A stretch of DNA of 47,327 nucleotides from Romeriopsis navalis LEGE 11480 (GTDB taxonomy: Bacteria; Cyanobacteriota; Cyanobacteriia; Leptolyngbyales; Leptolyngbyaceae), in NCBI RefSeq assembly GCF_015207035.1, contig NZ_JADEXQ010000048.1, forward strand, positions 1-47,327, in the 5' to 3' direction. The notes below the pieces were generated by a model. It saw only the letters and a list, made by a program, of their open reading frames with translations. It was not told the origin of the DNA and searched no databases. The position numbers were made by a program, and so were the translations under genes. Shown here one piece after another: positions 8,807 to 19,965 of the stretch (position 1 is the stretch's first letter; every line of letters starts with the position of its first letter).

Positions 8807-11152
8807 ATGAGCGCCATCGACACTGCACCTTTCTCTCCCCAAGAAATTGCCTCCGAAGGGATCAAACCCAACGAGTACGAAGAAATCGTCAGTCGGCTCG
8901 GTCGCCATCCCAACAAAGCCGAACTCGGTATGTTCGGCGTCATGTGGTCCGAGCACTGCTGCTACAAAAATTCTCGCCCCCTGCTCAGCCAATTCCCCAC
9001 CACCGGTCCCCGCGTCCTAGTCGGCCCCGGTGAAAACGCTGGTGTCGTCGATATGGGTGACGGCCTCCGCCTCGCCTTCAAAGTCGAATCCCACAACCAC
9101 CCCTCCGCCGTCGAACCCTTCCAGGGAGCAGCCACTGGGGTCGGCGGCATCCTGCGCGACATCTTTACGATGGGTGCAAGACCCATCGCCATTCTCAATT
9201 CTCTCCGCTTCGGTGACCTCGATGATGCCAAAACAAAACGCCTATTCCAAGGCGTCGTCGCCGGGATTTCCCACTACGGCAACTGTGTCGGTGTCCCCAC
9301 CGTCGGCGGTGAAGTCTACTTCGACAAAGCCTACTCCGGCAACCCCCTCGTCAACGCCATGGCCCTGGGCCTAATGGAAACCCCCGACATCGTCAAATCC
9401 GGCGCCAAAGGCATCGGCAACCCCGTGCTCTACGTTGGTTCCACCACCGGGCGCGACGGTATGGGGGGTGCGAGCTTTGCCAGTGCCGAACTAACTGACG
9501 AATCCTTAGACGATCGCCCCGCCGTTCAAGTCGGCGATCCCTTCCTCGAAAAATCCCTCATTGAAGCCTGTCTCGAAGCCTTCAAAACGGGAGCTGTTGC
9601 TGCGGCCCAAGATATGGGAGCCGCCGGACTCACTTGCTCCACCGCTGAAATGGCCGAAAAAGGTGGCGTCGGCGTCTTGCTCGACCTCGACAAAATCCCC
9701 GCCCGCGAAACCGGCATGGTGCCCTACGAGTACCTGCTCTCGGAATCCCAAGAACGGATGCTATTCATCGCCGAAAAAGGCCGTGAACAAGAACTAATCG
9801 ACATCTTCCACAAATGGGAGCTTCAAGCCGTCGTCGCTGGGGAAGTGATCGCCGAACCAATCGTCCGCATCATGTTCGAAGGCAAAGTCGCTGCTGAAGT
9901 GCCCGCCTCCGCCCTCTCGGAAAATACGCCGATTTACCACCATGATTTGATGACCGAAGCGCCCGAGTACGCTCAGCAAGCCTGGGCATGGACCGAATCC
10001 CAACTGCCAACCTGTGACACCCACGGGATCAACGGCCAATCCTGGAATCAAGTCCTACTGAAGTTATTGGATACACCAACGATCGCCTCCAAGCGTTGGG
10101 TCTATCGCCAGTACGACCACCAAGTCCAAAACAACACCGTCATGTTCCCTGGTGGTGCGGATGCCGCTGTCGTACGGGTGCGCCCCCTCGCCACCGAAAC
10201 CAGCGCCACAGATTTCTCCACCCCCGCCACCAATATCGGCGTCGCCGCCAGCACCGACTGCAATCCCCGCTACGTCTATCTCAATCCGATCGAGGGCGCT
10301 AAAATGGCCGTCGCCGAAGCCGCCCGCAACCTCAGCTGTGTGGGTGCCGAACCAATCGCCGTCACCGACAACCTCAATTTCGGTAGCCCCGAAAAACCGA
10401 TCGGCTACTGGCAACTCGCCAATGCCTGCACCGGCATCTCCGAAGCCTGCCGTGAATTTGAGACCCCCGTAACCGGTGGTAACGTCTCGCTCTACAACGA
10501 AACCCTGGACGCTGATGGTCAACCCCAACCGATTTATCCCACGCCAGTCATCGGCATGGTCGGTCGTGTGCCAGATGTCAGCAAAGTGGTTGGACAATCC
10601 TGGCAGCAGAGCGGCGATCGGATTTACCTCCTCGGTTTCGCCGCTGGCACCAATTCAGCCAACATTACACTCGGCGCATCGGAATATCTCGCCGCAATTC
10701 ATGACACGATTGCCGGTCAGCCTCCCATCGTGGACTTTGACCTTGAACGCCAGGTTCAAGCCGCTTGTCGCGCTGGCGTGGCCCAGGGCTTGATTCGATC
10801 GGCCCATGACTGTGCTGAAGGTGGCCTCACCGTCGCCCTCGCCGAATCCTGTATCGGCAGCAATCATGGTGCGGATATTAACCTGAACCTAACCAATGCC
10901 CCACGCCTCGATCACTTACTCTTTGCGGAAGGCGGTGCGCGGATTGTCGTATCGGTCGCCGCCGATCAAGTCCCTAGTTGGGAAACCCACCTCAAAGCGC
11001 ATCTACCCGGTGCATGGCAAGCGATCGGCGCCGTTGGCACAGCCCAAGGCAAGCTCTGCATCGCAGTCAATGGCCAAACGCTGATTGATTCCCCCGTCAA
11101 TGAATTAGTTGACGCCTGGGCCAACGCGATCGACCGTCGCCTCAACAATTAA
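8807..11152 (+). CDS. purL: Phosphoribosylformylglycinamidine synthase subunit PurL
   Basis: 781 aa, ATG start, the normal size for the small-type PurL. It catalyses the ATP- and glutamine-dependent conversion of FGAR to FGAM in de novo purine synthesis, working with PurQ and PurS, which are not in this window. Family motifs include [20 protein letters not shown] (near residue 42), [20 protein letters not shown] with the catalytic-site His (near 92-108), the MGDGL and TMGARPIA segments, and in the second half [21 protein letters not shown] and [11 protein letters not shown]. The C-terminal [12 protein letters not shown] and FAEGGARIV motifs are intact. It lies 206 bp upstream of purF on the same strand, so two consecutive steps' genes are neighbours. 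Confidence 0.98.
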   Translation: MSAIDTAPFSPQEIASEGIKPNEYEEIVSRLGRHPNKAELGMFGVMWSEHCCYKNSRPLLSQFPTTGPRVLVGPGENAGVVDMGDGLRLAFKVESHNHPSAVEPFQGAATGVGGILRDIFTMGARPIAILNSLRFGDLDDAKTKRLFQGVVAGISHYGNCVGVPTVGGEVYFDKAYSGNPLVNAMALGLMETPDIVKSGAKGIGNPVLYVGSTTGRDGMGGASFASAELTDESLDDRPAVQVGDPFLEKSLIEACLEAFKTGAVAAAQDMGAAGLTCSTAEMAEKGGVGVLLDLDKIPARETGMVPYEYLLSESQERMLFIAEKGREQELIDIFHKWELQAVVAGEVIAEPIVRIMFEGKVAAEVPASALSENTPIYHHDLMTEAPEYAQQAWAWTESQLPTCDTHGINGQSWNQVLLKLLDTPTIASKRWVYRQYDHQVQNNTVMFPGGADAAVVRVRPLATETSATDFSTPATNIGVAASTDCNPRYVYLNPIEGAKMAVAEAARNLSCVGAEPIAVTDNLNFGSPEKPIGYWQLANACTGISEACREFETPVTGGNVSLYNETLDADGQPQPIYPTPVIGMVGRVPDVSKVVGQSWQQSGDRIYLLGFAAGTNSANITLGASEYLAAIHDTIAGQPPIVDFDLERQVQAACRAGVAQGLIRSAHDCAEGGLTVALAESCIGSNHGADINLNLTNAPRLDHLLFAEGGARIVVSVAADQVPSWETHLKAHLPGAWQAIGAVGTAQGKLCIAVNGQTLIDSPVNELVDAWANAIDRRLNN

Positions 11153-11358
11153 CCCAACCTTAAAATTTCCCAAAAAGCTGAGAGTAAAAAAATGCCAAGT
11201 GAAAAATCCGACATTTGACGGGTTATTGTTGCAATAGGTTGTGGAATTGTTAAGGGTTGTGAGATTGTTAAGGAAATCTTAAGGTGTTTCAATACCCTCG
11301 ATTTTGTGATTTGACTTTGCGTAAATATCAATCCTGAAACCAGCAGGTAACTGAACAT

Positions 11359-12870
11359 ATGAAAGCCGATCGAATTTTCCCTGACGGTGACGTAATGACC
11401 TCCAACCAAGGCCAAAGTCCTGAGGAGCGGCCCGATCGGATGGAAGAAGCCTGCGGTGTATTCGGTGTCTATGCACCAGGGCAAAATGTTTCGACCTTTG
11501 CGTACTTTGGCCTCTTCGCACTACAACATCGTGGCCAGGAATCCGCTGGCATTGCCACATTTGAAGACGATCGAGTACACCTGCACAAGGACATGGGACT
11601 GGTTACCCAAGTCTTTAACGAAGATATTTTAGAGACCCTGGTTGGCGATCTCGCAGTTGGACATACCCGCTACTCCACAACCGGATCCAGTCGCGTTGTA
11701 AATGCGCAACCCGCCGTTGTACCCACCAAACTTGGCCCCCTCGCGCTGGCCCACAACGGCAACTTAGTGAACGTGGCCCACCTGCGCGAAGAATTATCAA
11801 AGCGGTTTCACGATTTTGTCACCACCACTGATTCCGAAATGATTGCCCTGGCCATGGGCGATGAAGTTAATGATGGCAAAGGCTGGCTGGATGCCGCTGT
11901 TGCCGCTTGCAAACGCTGTGAAGGGGCATTTAGCCTCGTAATTGGCACCCCCGCCGGATTAATTGGAGCACGGGATACCAACGGCATCCGACCGCTAGTC
12001 CTCGGTGTTCTGCCGGAAAGTGATGATGGTGAAACGCGCTACGCCCTCGCCTCCGAAACCTGTGGCTTAGACATTATCGGAGCAACGTATTTGCGCGATG
12101 TTGAACCCGGCGAAATGGTGTGGATCGACAACGACGGATTGAAATCAATTAAGTGGGCGGAAGCGGCAACTCGGAAACTCTGTGTTTTCGAAATGATTTA
12201 CTTTGCCCGGCCCGACAGCACCATGCATGACGAGTCACTTTACACCTACCGCATGCGCATTGGGCGTCAACTCGCAGAGGAGAATCCCAACGACAAAAAT
12301 CTCGCCGACATTGTGATTGCGGTGCCTGATTCGGGTATTCCAGCAGCGATCGGCTTCTCCCAAACCTCCGGCATTCCCTACGCCGAAGGCCTCATCAAAA
12401 ACCGCTACGTCGGGCGGACTTTTATTCAGCCGACCCAATCCATGCGTGAATCCGGGATTCGGATGAAACTGAACCCACTCAAGGATGTGCTGAAAGGCAA
12501 ACGCGTCGTCATCGTCGATGACTCGATCGTCCGTGGCACCACCAGCCGTAAGATTATGCGCGCTATCCGTGATGCGGGTGCCACAGAAGTCCACATGCGG
12601 ATTTCCTCTCCGCCCGTCACCCACCCCTGTTTCTATGGCATCGATACCGACAATCAGGATCAATTAATCGCCGCCACCAAATCCGTTGCCGAAATCAGCC
12701 AGCATATTGAAGCGGATTCCCTGGCCTATCTCAGCTGGGAAGGCATGCTGAAAGCCACATTACAAGATACAGAGGGCTTCTGTTCCGCTTGTTTTACTGG
12801 CGATTATCCGATCGATATTCCCGCCCATCTCCGCCGCTCAAAACTGATGCTGGAAACCGCCAACGCTTAA
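11359..12870 (+). CDS. purF: Amidophosphoribosyltransferase PurF (Fe-S type)
   Basis: 503 aa from the ATG at 11359; an in-frame ATG at 11395 is an alternative start. PurF makes 5-phosphoribosylamine from PRPP and glutamine, the committed step of purine synthesis. The N-terminal-nucleophile Cys is in EEACGVFGV (codon at 11452), so either start leaves a propeptide that must be removed. The glutaminase part has LQHRGQESAGI and GHTRYSTTGSS. The PRPP loop is VVIVDDSIVRGTTSRKI. Cysteines in KLCVFEMIYFARPDS and FCSACFTGDYP match ligands of the structural 4Fe-4S cluster of the Bacillus-type enzyme. The upstream region carries an iterated TTAAGG element. Confidence 0.97.
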   Translation: MKADRIFPDGDVMTSNQGQSPEERPDRMEEACGVFGVYAPGQNVSTFAYFGLFALQHRGQESAGIATFEDDRVHLHKDMGLVTQVFNEDILETLVGDLAVGHTRYSTTGSSRVVNAQPAVVPTKLGPLALAHNGNLVNVAHLREELSKRFHDFVTTTDSEMIALAMGDEVNDGKGWLDAAVAACKRCEGAFSLVIGTPAGLIGARDTNGIRPLVLGVLPESDDGETRYALASETCGLDIIGATYLRDVEPGEMVWIDNDGLKSIKWAEAATRKLCVFEMIYFARPDSTMHDESLYTYRMRIGRQLAEENPNDKNLADIVIAVPDSGIPAAIGFSQTSGIPYAEGLIKNRYVGRTFIQPTQSMRESGIRMKLNPLKDVLKGKRVVIVDDSIVRGTTSRKIMRAIRDAGATEVHMRISSPPVTHPCFYGIDTDNQDQLIAATKSVAEISQHIEADSLAYLSWEGMLKATLQDTEGFCSACFTGDYPIDIPAHLRRSKLMLETANA

Positions 12871-12904
12871 TCGAATTGGCCCAAAACTCAAGTCCCCATC
12901 CATC

Positions 12905-12931
12905 CCCCGGCCCACTCGGCCAGGGGATTTT
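12905..12931 (+). terminator. Probable intrinsic terminator after purF
   Basis: CCCCGGCC and GGCCaGGGG form a GC-rich stem with one bulged A and loop CACTC, followed by ATTTTCT. The T run is short, so efficiency is uncertain. Confidence 0.4.
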
Positions 12932-12975
12932 CTCTGTAAAATACCTGTATAGCCACCGTTCATCCTGCGCGTTTC

Positions 12976-14283
12976 ATGTTCCAAACTACCCGCCGTCGCC
13001 TTGCGCTGTGGTACACCGCCGTCACCGCTGTATTACTCATTTTCTTCGCGACCGGGGTTTATGTTTATGTCCGCAATACTCTAGTTGAACGCGTTGACGA
13101 CACCCTCAATCACGTAGTCGAAGTCGTCCAACGATCGCTCGTGATTGAAGCCCCCCAAGGCTACCCCAAAATCAATGTTGAAGATAGCTTTCGAGATAAT
13201 CCCGTCGTTGTAGAAGATGATCATATCGATCTCGAATGGTTCTCACCAAATGGGGCACGGCTTTGGTCAACACTGACAGAAGGGCTGCCAATTGTCCCGC
13301 TCCATCCGAATATCTTTGGCGAAACCATTCAAATCCCCCGCGAGGCGCTGGAGCCGCTCATCCTGCGCCAAATCACCCAACCGATTCGTCAAGGCAAAAA
13401 TCTGCTGGGCTATCTTCGGGTGAGTGAACCATGGTTTGAAGTCACCATTCCTACCCGCGAACTCGTGATCGATTTACTCGCTGGCACCACCATCATGGTG
13501 GGGATTGTCGCCGCGATCGGCTGGTTTCTCTCCGGCCTTGCGATGACCCCGATTCGCGACTCCTATCAACGGCTAAAGCAGTTCACTGCCGACGCTTCCC
13601 ATGAACTACGCAACCCGATCGCCGTAATTCAAACCAACGTCCAAGTGGCCCTCGCCGACCCCGAGCCCAATGCCAAGGAGCAACAGCAACACCTACAAGT
13701 TATCGAACGCTTAACTCGCCGCCTGGGGCGTTTAGTCGAAGATTTACTCTTCCTCGCCCGTCAAGACAGTAATACGATTCAACTTTCACACCATCAAGTC
13801 GTACTCGCCCAGCTCTTAAGCGAGACCCTGGAAGAACAGTTGACGATTGCGAATGATAAACAAATTACGCTTGATCTTGATATTCCCACAGCTCTTAGCC
13901 AAACCACCGCGCAAATCAATCGCGATCAAATTTCTCGTGTGTTGACCAACTTAATTGGCAATGCCTTGCAACATACCCCCCCGCAAGGCCACGTCAGTTT
14001 AGCCCTGGCGCAAGTCAAGCGATCGGGACAGCCCTACGTTCAAATCAAAGTCACCGATACGGGTCGCGGCATTCCCGCCGAAGCCATTCCTCAATTATTT
14101 GAGCGATTTTATCGCGTTGATCCAGCCCGGTCTAAGTCTTCTGGCGGCACGGGCTTAGGCTTAGCGATCGCCAAAGCGATTATCGACAATCATCAAGGTC
14201 ACATCCAAGTCGAAAGTCAAATCAATCAAGGGACAATAGTCACAATCATGTTGCCGCAGCAAGCCCTCGAATCACCAACATAA
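12976..14283 (+). CDS. Membrane sensor histidine kinase (orphan)
   Basis: 435 aa, ATG start. TM1 is at about residues 13-32, an extracytoplasmic sensor region at about 35-155, TM2 at about 162-185. Then comes a short HAMP-like linker and a HisKA domain with phospho-acceptor H209 in DASHELRNPIAVI. The HATPase part is intact: N-box NLIGNALQHTP, G1 VTDTGRGIP, F-box FERFYRVD and G2 GGTGLGLAIAKAI. The protein should autophosphorylate on H209 and signal to a response regulator, but no receiver gene is next to it. The sensed signal is unknown; the general architecture resembles cyanobacterial metal/redox-sensing kinases. The GC-rich hairpin after purF suggests an independent transcript. Confidence 0.93.
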   Translation: MFQTTRRRLALWYTAVTAVLLIFFATGVYVYVRNTLVERVDDTLNHVVEVVQRSLVIEAPQGYPKINVEDSFRDNPVVVEDDHIDLEWFSPNGARLWSTLTEGLPIVPLHPNIFGETIQIPREALEPLILRQITQPIRQGKNLLGYLRVSEPWFEVTIPTRELVIDLLAGTTIMVGIVAAIGWFLSGLAMTPIRDSYQRLKQFTADASHELRNPIAVIQTNVQVALADPEPNAKEQQQHLQVIERLTRRLGRLVEDLLFLARQDSNTIQLSHHQVVLAQLLSETLEEQLTIANDKQITLDLDIPTALSQTTAQINRDQISRVLTNLIGNALQHTPPQGHVSLALAQVKRSGQPYVQIKVTDTGRGIPAEAIPQLFERFYRVDPARSKSSGGTGLGLAIAKAIIDNHQGHIQVESQINQGTIVTIMLPQQALESPT

Positions 14284-14587
14284 TCAGTCGCACCACCCCG
14301 AAAATACACTCCCATTTTTGCACGGCATCCCCTTCTTACTCTAGCGAGAAGTTTATATACATTTTTTTATCCGGACTTTTCCTCAAAAAAGGACCCGCCA
14401 AGGATAGAATTCCCACCACATACAAGCAGTCAAAACGACTAATTCACAGCAATTTCAGCACTAGAAATGCAAGCCAGAATGCAAAGTGAAAAAGCAGAGA
14501 ATTCGTGCGCCAAACATCGGGAAGGAAACGTGAAATAGAACATTAAAACAAACGTGATCGCAATGCCGTTTGGGAAAACTTACAACC
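14284..14587. other. Intergenic region before the multi-GAF kinase
   Basis: 304 bp without a convincing gene. It contains a weak hairpin (CTTCT...AGAAG near 14334-14353) followed by a T-rich run that may end the upstream kinase transcript. It also has A-rich stretches near 14390-14400, and short frames of at most 23 codons around 14468 that lack supporting signals. No clear -35/-10 pair was found. Confidence 0.5.
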
Positions 14588-17500
14588 ATGTCATTGCAAT
14601 CTGGAATAACGACCATGTCGATCGATCTGCGAAATCCCAACTCTGTTGATCAAGGTGTTGCTGTAGAACAACTCCAACATATGCTGCAGGGCCAGAAGAT
14701 GCTGAGTCGCATCCTTGGCAAGCTCCGAAATGGAATTGATCTACAAACACTATGTGCCACAACTAGCCAAGACGTATGCCGGTTACTCGGGATTGAACGC
14801 ATCGCCGTATATCGCTTTCACGATGACTGGAGTGGACATTTCCTGAATAGTTTTGGCTTTGCCCAGGCCCCCTGGGACAATACCATCAACGCATTTGGCG
14901 AGGGCGTCGTTTGGGAAGATACCCACCTCCAAGAGACCCAAGGCGGCCGTTACGTTAAGAATGAACCCTTTGCCGTTGAAGATGTCTATGAAGCCGGACA
15001 TTCCCGCTGTCATTTAGAAGTCCTCGAACAATTCCAAATTCGCGCTTATACCATCACACCGATTTTCGTGGGTAATCGCTTATGGGGGCTGCTAGCGGCG
15101 TACCAACATTCTGGCCCTAAAACATGGGCGGCCTATGAGGTTGAATTTTTAGTTCAAGTGGCCAGCCATTTCGGCGTCGCGATGCAACAGGCTGACATTC
15201 GCAATGAAGCCAAACAAAAGACTGCCGATCTGCAGAACTCCGTCGCAAGACAACGGGCATTAACTGAAGTCGTCGGCAAGATTCGGTCTTCACTCAATAC
15301 CAAATTTATCTTCGACACCACTTGCCAAGAACTATGCGATTTACTCAAATTAGAACGCGCCGCAATTTACCAATTCAAGGACGATTGGAGTGGTGAATTC
15401 ATTAGTCATTTCGGTTTGCTCAATCCTGATTGGGAAAGTTGGAATTCATTCGGGAAAGGTCAGGTATGGGAAGACACGCATCTTCAAGAAACTCAGGGGG
15501 GGCGCTATCGCAACAATGAAAGCTTTGCCGTGGATGATATCCATCAAGCCGGTCATTCTCGCTGTCACATCGAGATTCTCGAACAATTTCGAGTCCGTGC
15601 TTATGCGATCGTACCAATTTTTATTGGGCCCCGGCTCTGGGGTTTACTTGCCGCTTATCACCATACCGGCCCGCGAAAATGGCTCTCCTATGAAGTCGAA
15701 TTTCTCTCCCAAATCGGTGCCCAGTTAGGGGTTGCGATTCAACAAGCCGACTTACTCGAACAATCTAAACAACAAGCCATTGCCTTTGAACAAGCCATCT
15801 CGCGCCAACGTGCTTTAACCGAAGTTGTTAGTAAAATTCGATCGTCACTCAATACAGATTTAATCCTCCAAAATGCTTGCCAAGAAGTTTGTAAACTCCT
15901 CAACGTCGAGCGCGTCGGCGTATACCGGTTTAATGACGACTGGAGCGGCGAATTTATCAGTCATTTCGGGAGTCCTGAAGTAAATCAATGGCTATCAGTC
16001 AATCCCTTCGGCAAACATCTTGTGTGGGAAGATACGCACCTGCAGGAAACCAAAGGCGGACGCTATCGTAATAATGAGAGTTTTGCGGTCAATGATGTCT
16101 ACCAAGTCGGACACACACGCTGTCACCTCGACATTCTCGAACAATTCAAAATTCGGGCCTATGCACTCACGCCAATTTTCGTCGGTCGAAATCTTTGGGG
16201 GCTGTTAGGGGCTTATCACCATTCTGGCCCACGCGATTGGGCCGCGATCGAAGTTGAGTTTCTCTCACAAGTCGCCAATCAATTGGGTGTCGCAATCCAA
16301 AGCGCTGATATGCTAGCGGAAACTCGTACCCGCGCCGAGGAATTGCAACAATCATCGGACCAACGCCAAATTCTCTTTGATGTGGTTGCCAAGATTCGTG
16401 AATCCTTAGATCTTGAAACAATTTTCAAAACAACGGTACGGGAAATTCGGCGTTCCTTAAAAGCCGATCGCGTCGGCGTCTTCCAGTTTGAGGCAGAAGG
16501 TGAGCGTTGTCGGGGGCTATTCATTGCGGAAGACGTAATGCCAACCTTTGAACCCGCCCTATACGCCACGATGGAGGACCAACACTTCGGTGAGCATTAT
16601 GCATCGCAATATGCGCAGGGCCGCTATCAAGCAGTTGCCAACATTGCCAAATCGGGTTTGCAAGAATGCTATATCGAATTTCTTGAACGGTTTCAAATCA
16701 AAGCACAGATTGTTGTGCCACTGATGGAAGGTGAACGTTTATGGGGATTGCTTTGTGTCCATCAGTGCACCAGCCCTCGCAATTGGGCCGACGCCCAAAT
16801 CAAATTTGTGACCCAAGTTGCCGCCCAACTCAGCGTTGCCATTCGCCAAGCAAACTTACTCGGCCAAACCCGTGAACAAGCCGAAAAACTCGCACAAACA
16901 TTAAATGATTTGCAAAAAGCACAACTGCAAATGATTCAGTCGGAAAAAATGGCTAGCCTCGGACAACTCGTTGCGGGCGTTGCCCATGAGATTAATAATC
17001 CGATCAACTTTATCCATGGCAACTTAGACTACGCTGAGCGCTATACCCAAGATCTGCTGCACGGGATGCAACTCTACCGCCATCATCATCCTGAACCTTC
17101 CGCCGAGATCCAAGCGTTCTTACAACGGACCGATATTGAGTTTCTCGCAAATGACATGCCAAAACTATTCCGATCGATGCAAGATGGCACCAACCGGATT
17201 CGCGAAATCATTTTATCCCTGCGCAACTTCTCACGCCTTGATGAAGCCGAAGTCAAGGAAGTCGATATCCATGATGGCCTGAATAGCACCATCATGATTT
17301 TACAAAATCGGCTTAAACCAACGTTAAGCGCGATCGAAATTCAAATTATTCGCAATTTCGCCCCACTGCCGCTAATTGAATGCTATCCAGGGCAGCTCAA
17401 CCAGGTATTTATGAATATCTTATCGAATGCGATCGATGCCTTAGAAGAATTCAGTCAAATGCGTCAGATTGATGACTTCCGTAGTCGACCCGCAATCATT

Positions 17501-17848
17501 CAGATTTCAACAAGCATGATTGATGATGGCCGCATTGCAATTTACATCTCAGATAATGGTCCTGGTATTCCAGAAGAATTAGCCGAACAAATCTTCAATC
17601 CGTTTTTCACGACAAAGGACGCTGGCAAAGGCACCGGTCTGGGATTATCCATCAGCTACCAGATTGTCACAGAAAAGCATGGTGGACAAATTCGCTGCAA
17701 CCCAACTGCTGGTGAAGGAACTGAATTCACGATCGAAATCCCCATTCGCCAAACCAAACCCTTCGATCGCCCATCAATTCCAACAACACCCGCAACACCG
17801 GAGATCAAACCGACCATTTCTATCCCCACCGTGACGATCTCTTCCTAA
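14588..17848 (+). CDS. Four-GAF (cyanobacteriochrome-like) sensor histidine kinase
   Basis: 1086 aa from the ATG at 14588; a TTG at 14570 and an ATG at 14615 are alternatives. Four tandem GAF domains lie at about residues 45-195, 225-380, 410-565 and 600-745. The first three share [10 protein letters not shown](Q/K)GGRY and a Cys-His pair at C141, C326 and C512 in (S/T)RCHLE/IE, followed by LEQFxxRAY and LWGLLxAYxHSGP. This is the arrangement of the bilin-attaching canonical Cys in cyanobacteriochromes. GAF4 has C694 followed by Tyr. A coiled linker leads to HisKA with H800 ([12 protein letters not shown]) and a complete HATPase (N-box [11 protein letters not shown]1 DNGPGIP, G2 [10 protein letters not shown]). 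It has no TM segments, so it should be a soluble photosensory or redox kinase. No response regulator is adjacent. Bilin binding is inference. Confidence 0.93.
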   Translation: MSLQSGITTMSIDLRNPNSVDQGVAVEQLQHMLQGQKMLSRILGKLRNGIDLQTLCATTSQDVCRLLGIERIAVYRFHDDWSGHFLNSFGFAQAPWDNTINAFGEGVVWEDTHLQETQGGRYVKNEPFAVEDVYEAGHSRCHLEVLEQFQIRAYTITPIFVGNRLWGLLAAYQHSGPKTWAAYEVEFLVQVASHFGVAMQQADIRNEAKQKTADLQNSVARQRALTEVVGKIRSSLNTKFIFDTTCQELCDLLKLERAAIYQFKDDWSGEFISHFGLLNPDWESWNSFGKGQVWEDTHLQETQGGRYRNNESFAVDDIHQAGHSRCHIEILEQFRVRAYAIVPIFIGPRLWGLLAAYHHTGPRKWLSYEVEFLSQIGAQLGVAIQQADLLEQSKQQAIAFEQAISRQRALTEVVSKIRSSLNTDLILQNACQEVCKLLNVERVGVYRFNDDWSGEFISHFGSPEVNQWLSVNPFGKHLVWEDTHLQETKGGRYRNNESFAVNDVYQVGHTRCHLDILEQFKIRAYALTPIFVGRNLWGLLGAYHHSGPRDWAAIEVEFLSQVANQLGVAIQSADMLAETRTRAEELQQSSDQRQILFDVVAKIRESLDLETIFKTTVREIRRSLKADRVGVFQFEAEGERCRGLFIAEDVMPTFEPALYATMEDQHFGEHYASQYAQGRYQAVANIAKSGLQECYIEFLERFQIKAQIVVPLMEGERLWGLLCVHQCTSPRNWADAQIKFVTQVAAQLSVAIRQANLLGQTREQAEKLAQTLNDLQKAQLQMIQSEKMASLGQLVAGVAHEINNPINFIHGNLDYAERYTQDLLHGMQLYRHHHPEPSAEIQAFLQRTDIEFLANDMPKLFRSMQDGTNRIREIILSLRNFSRLDEAEVKEVDIHDGLNSTIMILQNRLKPTLSAIEIQIIRNFAPLPLIECYPGQLNQVFMNILSNAIDALEEFSQMRQIDDFRSRPAIIQISTSMIDDGRIAIYISDNGPGIPEELAEQIFNPFFTTKDAGKGTGLGLSISYQIVTEKHGGQIRCNPTAGEGTEFTIEIPIRQTKPFDRPSIPTTPATPEIKPTISIPTVTISS

Positions 17849-17928
17849 AAGTAGGGTGTGAGATGGATCATGATGCAACTTGCCTCAATGATTGATGACG
17901 CAAGCGATGAGACATCGGTGATCACCAC

Positions 17929-17958
17929 CTGGGACAATGGCCAATTGCCTTGTCCCAG
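17929..17958. terminator. Hairpin between convergent genes
   Basis: CTGGGACAA pairs perfectly with TTGTCCCAG, and an inner GGC/GCC pair extends the stem. It sits between the convergent multi-GAF kinase and RTX genes. No long T run follows, so it may act as a bidirectional stop or as 3'-end protection. A perfect palindrome GGTGATCACC lies just upstream (17917-17926). Confidence 0.45.
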
Positions 17959-17988
17959 ATAGTTCTCTAATTGACAATTCAATCGCAG

Positions 17989-19542
17989 TTACGCAAAGAG
18001 AAATCCCGATGTATTCGACTGGCCAATATTCAAACCAATATTATCGATATTCAAACCACTGACACCCTGGGCACGTACTAAGAGCTGACCAGAAGCAAAG
18101 CCATTATTCCCCTGGATTCCATCACCGAGATAGAAAGATGTGGTCCGACCATTCGCAACTACATCGATCGACTCAATGCCTTCAAAGGCAATTTGGTCAC
18201 CCCCAGCACCAGCGCGGAAACCACGCACAATATCACTCCCATCCCCAGCACGGTAGATAACACGATCAATAGCACGATCATTGCCTAAATACAGCACATC
18301 ATCATCAGCGCCTCCGATCAAAACATCAGCGCCTCGTCCACCCCGCAGAACATCTGCCCCCAAACCACCACGGAGAATATCATCGCCACTCAAACCACGG
18401 AGAATATCATTCCCACCTTGGCCATTGATGACATCATCAGAATTAGCGAATCCACGGGTATCGTTGTCTAAGTCATTCAGAAAAGTCACAGTATTGCGAT
18501 TAAACACCCGACTACGATTGTCGTCAGCATTCACAACATCAAAACTATCCTGAATCTCTGACTCTCCATCAAAAATGATGTTGCCGACGCCACCATTAGT
18601 CGGAATATTATCTAACTGATCAAGCACAAAATCTTGCAATACAACCTGTGTATCGCGATTCCCTTCAAAGCTCAGTTTTAATTCATTCCCAACTTGTGTT
18701 AGCACCAGATTTTCTGCGGTCAAGCCCGTTCCGTTAAATTGAATGGTATCGAGCGTCTCCAGCGTTGCCGCAGTCGGTGTAATCCCCTGGCCAACCCCCG
18801 TGAAATTGACAATATCGAGTGTTGTACCGGCACCGATTGTGACGACATTTGCCCCATCCGCCGTATCAGCAACAGCTGTGACTTGAATCCGCGCGATTTC
18901 ATACCCAGGAGCCGTAAAATCACCATTCTCAAACCGTGGGTCAGCTAAGATATTTCCACCATCGGCAACCGGACGAAAACCCGTCGCCAGCTGCACAACA
19001 CCGCCCTCCGTCTCACCCGTGTTAGGGGCTGACTGCCCAAAGAAAGCCGTATTAGCCGGAATTTCATCATTTACTTCGGTGCCAGCATCAAGCACATTAC
19101 TGCCACGCACGACAAAATTCGCTCCGAGGAAATTACCATCCTCATCAAAAATTTCATGGGCACGTTCATTCCCATTCGCAATGAAAAAGTCATTACTGGG
19201 TAGAACCATCGCCGCATAGTTAAAGTAACGACTCCCCGTAGCATTTGGATCAAGCGTCACAGTTGTCGTGGCCAATTCACCAATATCGATCGGCCCCGGC
19301 GTCGCACCATCAGGCCCGACAACCGCACCTTGAACTGTACCAAAACCGGCTAGATCAAACTCATTCGAGATCCCCGAAATAACTCCGTCTTCCGCTAAAC
19401 GCTCCAACCCTTCGGAGACCGGGCGACCCCGATCATAAGTATCAAAGTTGCCATCATGAAATCCGAACCAAACCGGCGTTAAAAGCGTTCCACCTTCCGG
19501 TGCAAGATTCTCGACTTGAACAGAGATCTGATAAGTTGTCAT
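17989..19542 (-). CDS. Spondin_N domain / RTX calcium-binding secreted protein
   Basis: 517 aa, ATG start. Residues 1 to about 225 match the spondin N-terminal domain as found in bacterial proteins (VENLAPEGGTLLTPVWFGFHDG, SNDFFIANGNE, PGYEIARIQV). A middle beta-rich region follows (about 230-360). RTX nonapeptide repeats at about 370-420 have the GGxGxDxLxG pattern (NGQGGNDILRGLSGDD, GGLGADVLRGG). There is no N-terminal signal peptide, which fits type I secretion through a C-terminal signal. The role is probably an extracellular or surface protein binding calcium, possibly for adhesion; the partner is unknown. No type I secretion genes lie nearby. It is convergent with the GAF kinase and divergent from ggpP. 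Confidence 0.85.
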   Translation of the reverse strand: MTTYQISVQVENLAPEGGTLLTPVWFGFHDGNFDTYDRGRPVSEGLERLAEDGVISGISNEFDLAGFGTVQGAVVGPDGATPGPIDIGELATTTVTLDPNATGSRYFNYAAMVLPSNDFFIANGNERAHEIFDEDGNFLGANFVVRGSNVLDAGTEVNDEIPANTAFFGQSAPNTGETEGGVVQLATGFRPVADGGNILADPRFENGDFTAPGYEIARIQVTAVADTADGANVVTIGAGTTLDIVNFTGVGQGITPTAATLETLDTIQFNGTGLTAENLVLTQVGNELKLSFEGNRDTQVVLQDFVLDQLDNIPTNGGVGNIIFDGESEIQDSFDVVNADDNRSRVFNRNTVTFLNDLDNDTRGFANSDDVINGQGGNDILRGLSGDDILRGGLGADVLRGGRGADVLIGGADDDVLYLGNDRAIDRVIYRAGDGSDIVRGFRAGAGGDQIAFEGIESIDVVANGRTTSFYLGDGIQGNNGFASGQLLVRAQGVSGLNIDNIGLNIGQSNTSGFLFA

Positions 19543-19965
19543 AATGATGGGCCTTTACATTCGTTAGATTTACAGCAATACACACAGTCAAAAACTTCTC
19601 GCTGCACAAGCTCAAGCATCATGCAGCAGCATTCATGCCAACAGGAAAAACAGCGAAGGGATGCTCTAAACATCACACATTCACTATCACTAAATAAACA
19701 GGAAAGACTAGTCTGAGTAATCGCTCACAGGAATAACTGAATCAGGTTTTATTCGCGGCGATTCAAATAGATTACGCAGCTAATTTCAAACTGGATTTAA
19801 ATCACCACGAATTCTTTTGCTGAATCATGAATGCCTTATTAGCGCATTCACGCTCAACCGGCAAAGCCATAATCGCCAGCCCCAAAACAGCATGTCATCC
19901 GGGGTGAACTGGAGTAAATACCAGTAATCTCCTACGATAAGTAAGCTGTCCGTCCCCATGAACCT
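19543..19965. other. Divergent intergenic region between the RTX gene and ggpP
   Basis: 423 bp with no convincing gene. The half next to the RTX gene is rich in short AC/CA runs. The central part near 19740-19800 is AT-rich (including GGATTTAAAT) and is the likely place for divergent promoters. No clear -35/-10 pair or named operator was recognised. Confidence 0.5.

Noticed and set aside
10064-10597. 177-codon Gly-rich frame opposite purL
   Set aside because: Antisense shadow caused by GC-rich codons of purL; no start signal.
14468-14539. 23-codon frame before the multi-GAF kinase
   Set aside because: Too short, with no ribosome binding site or conserved features.
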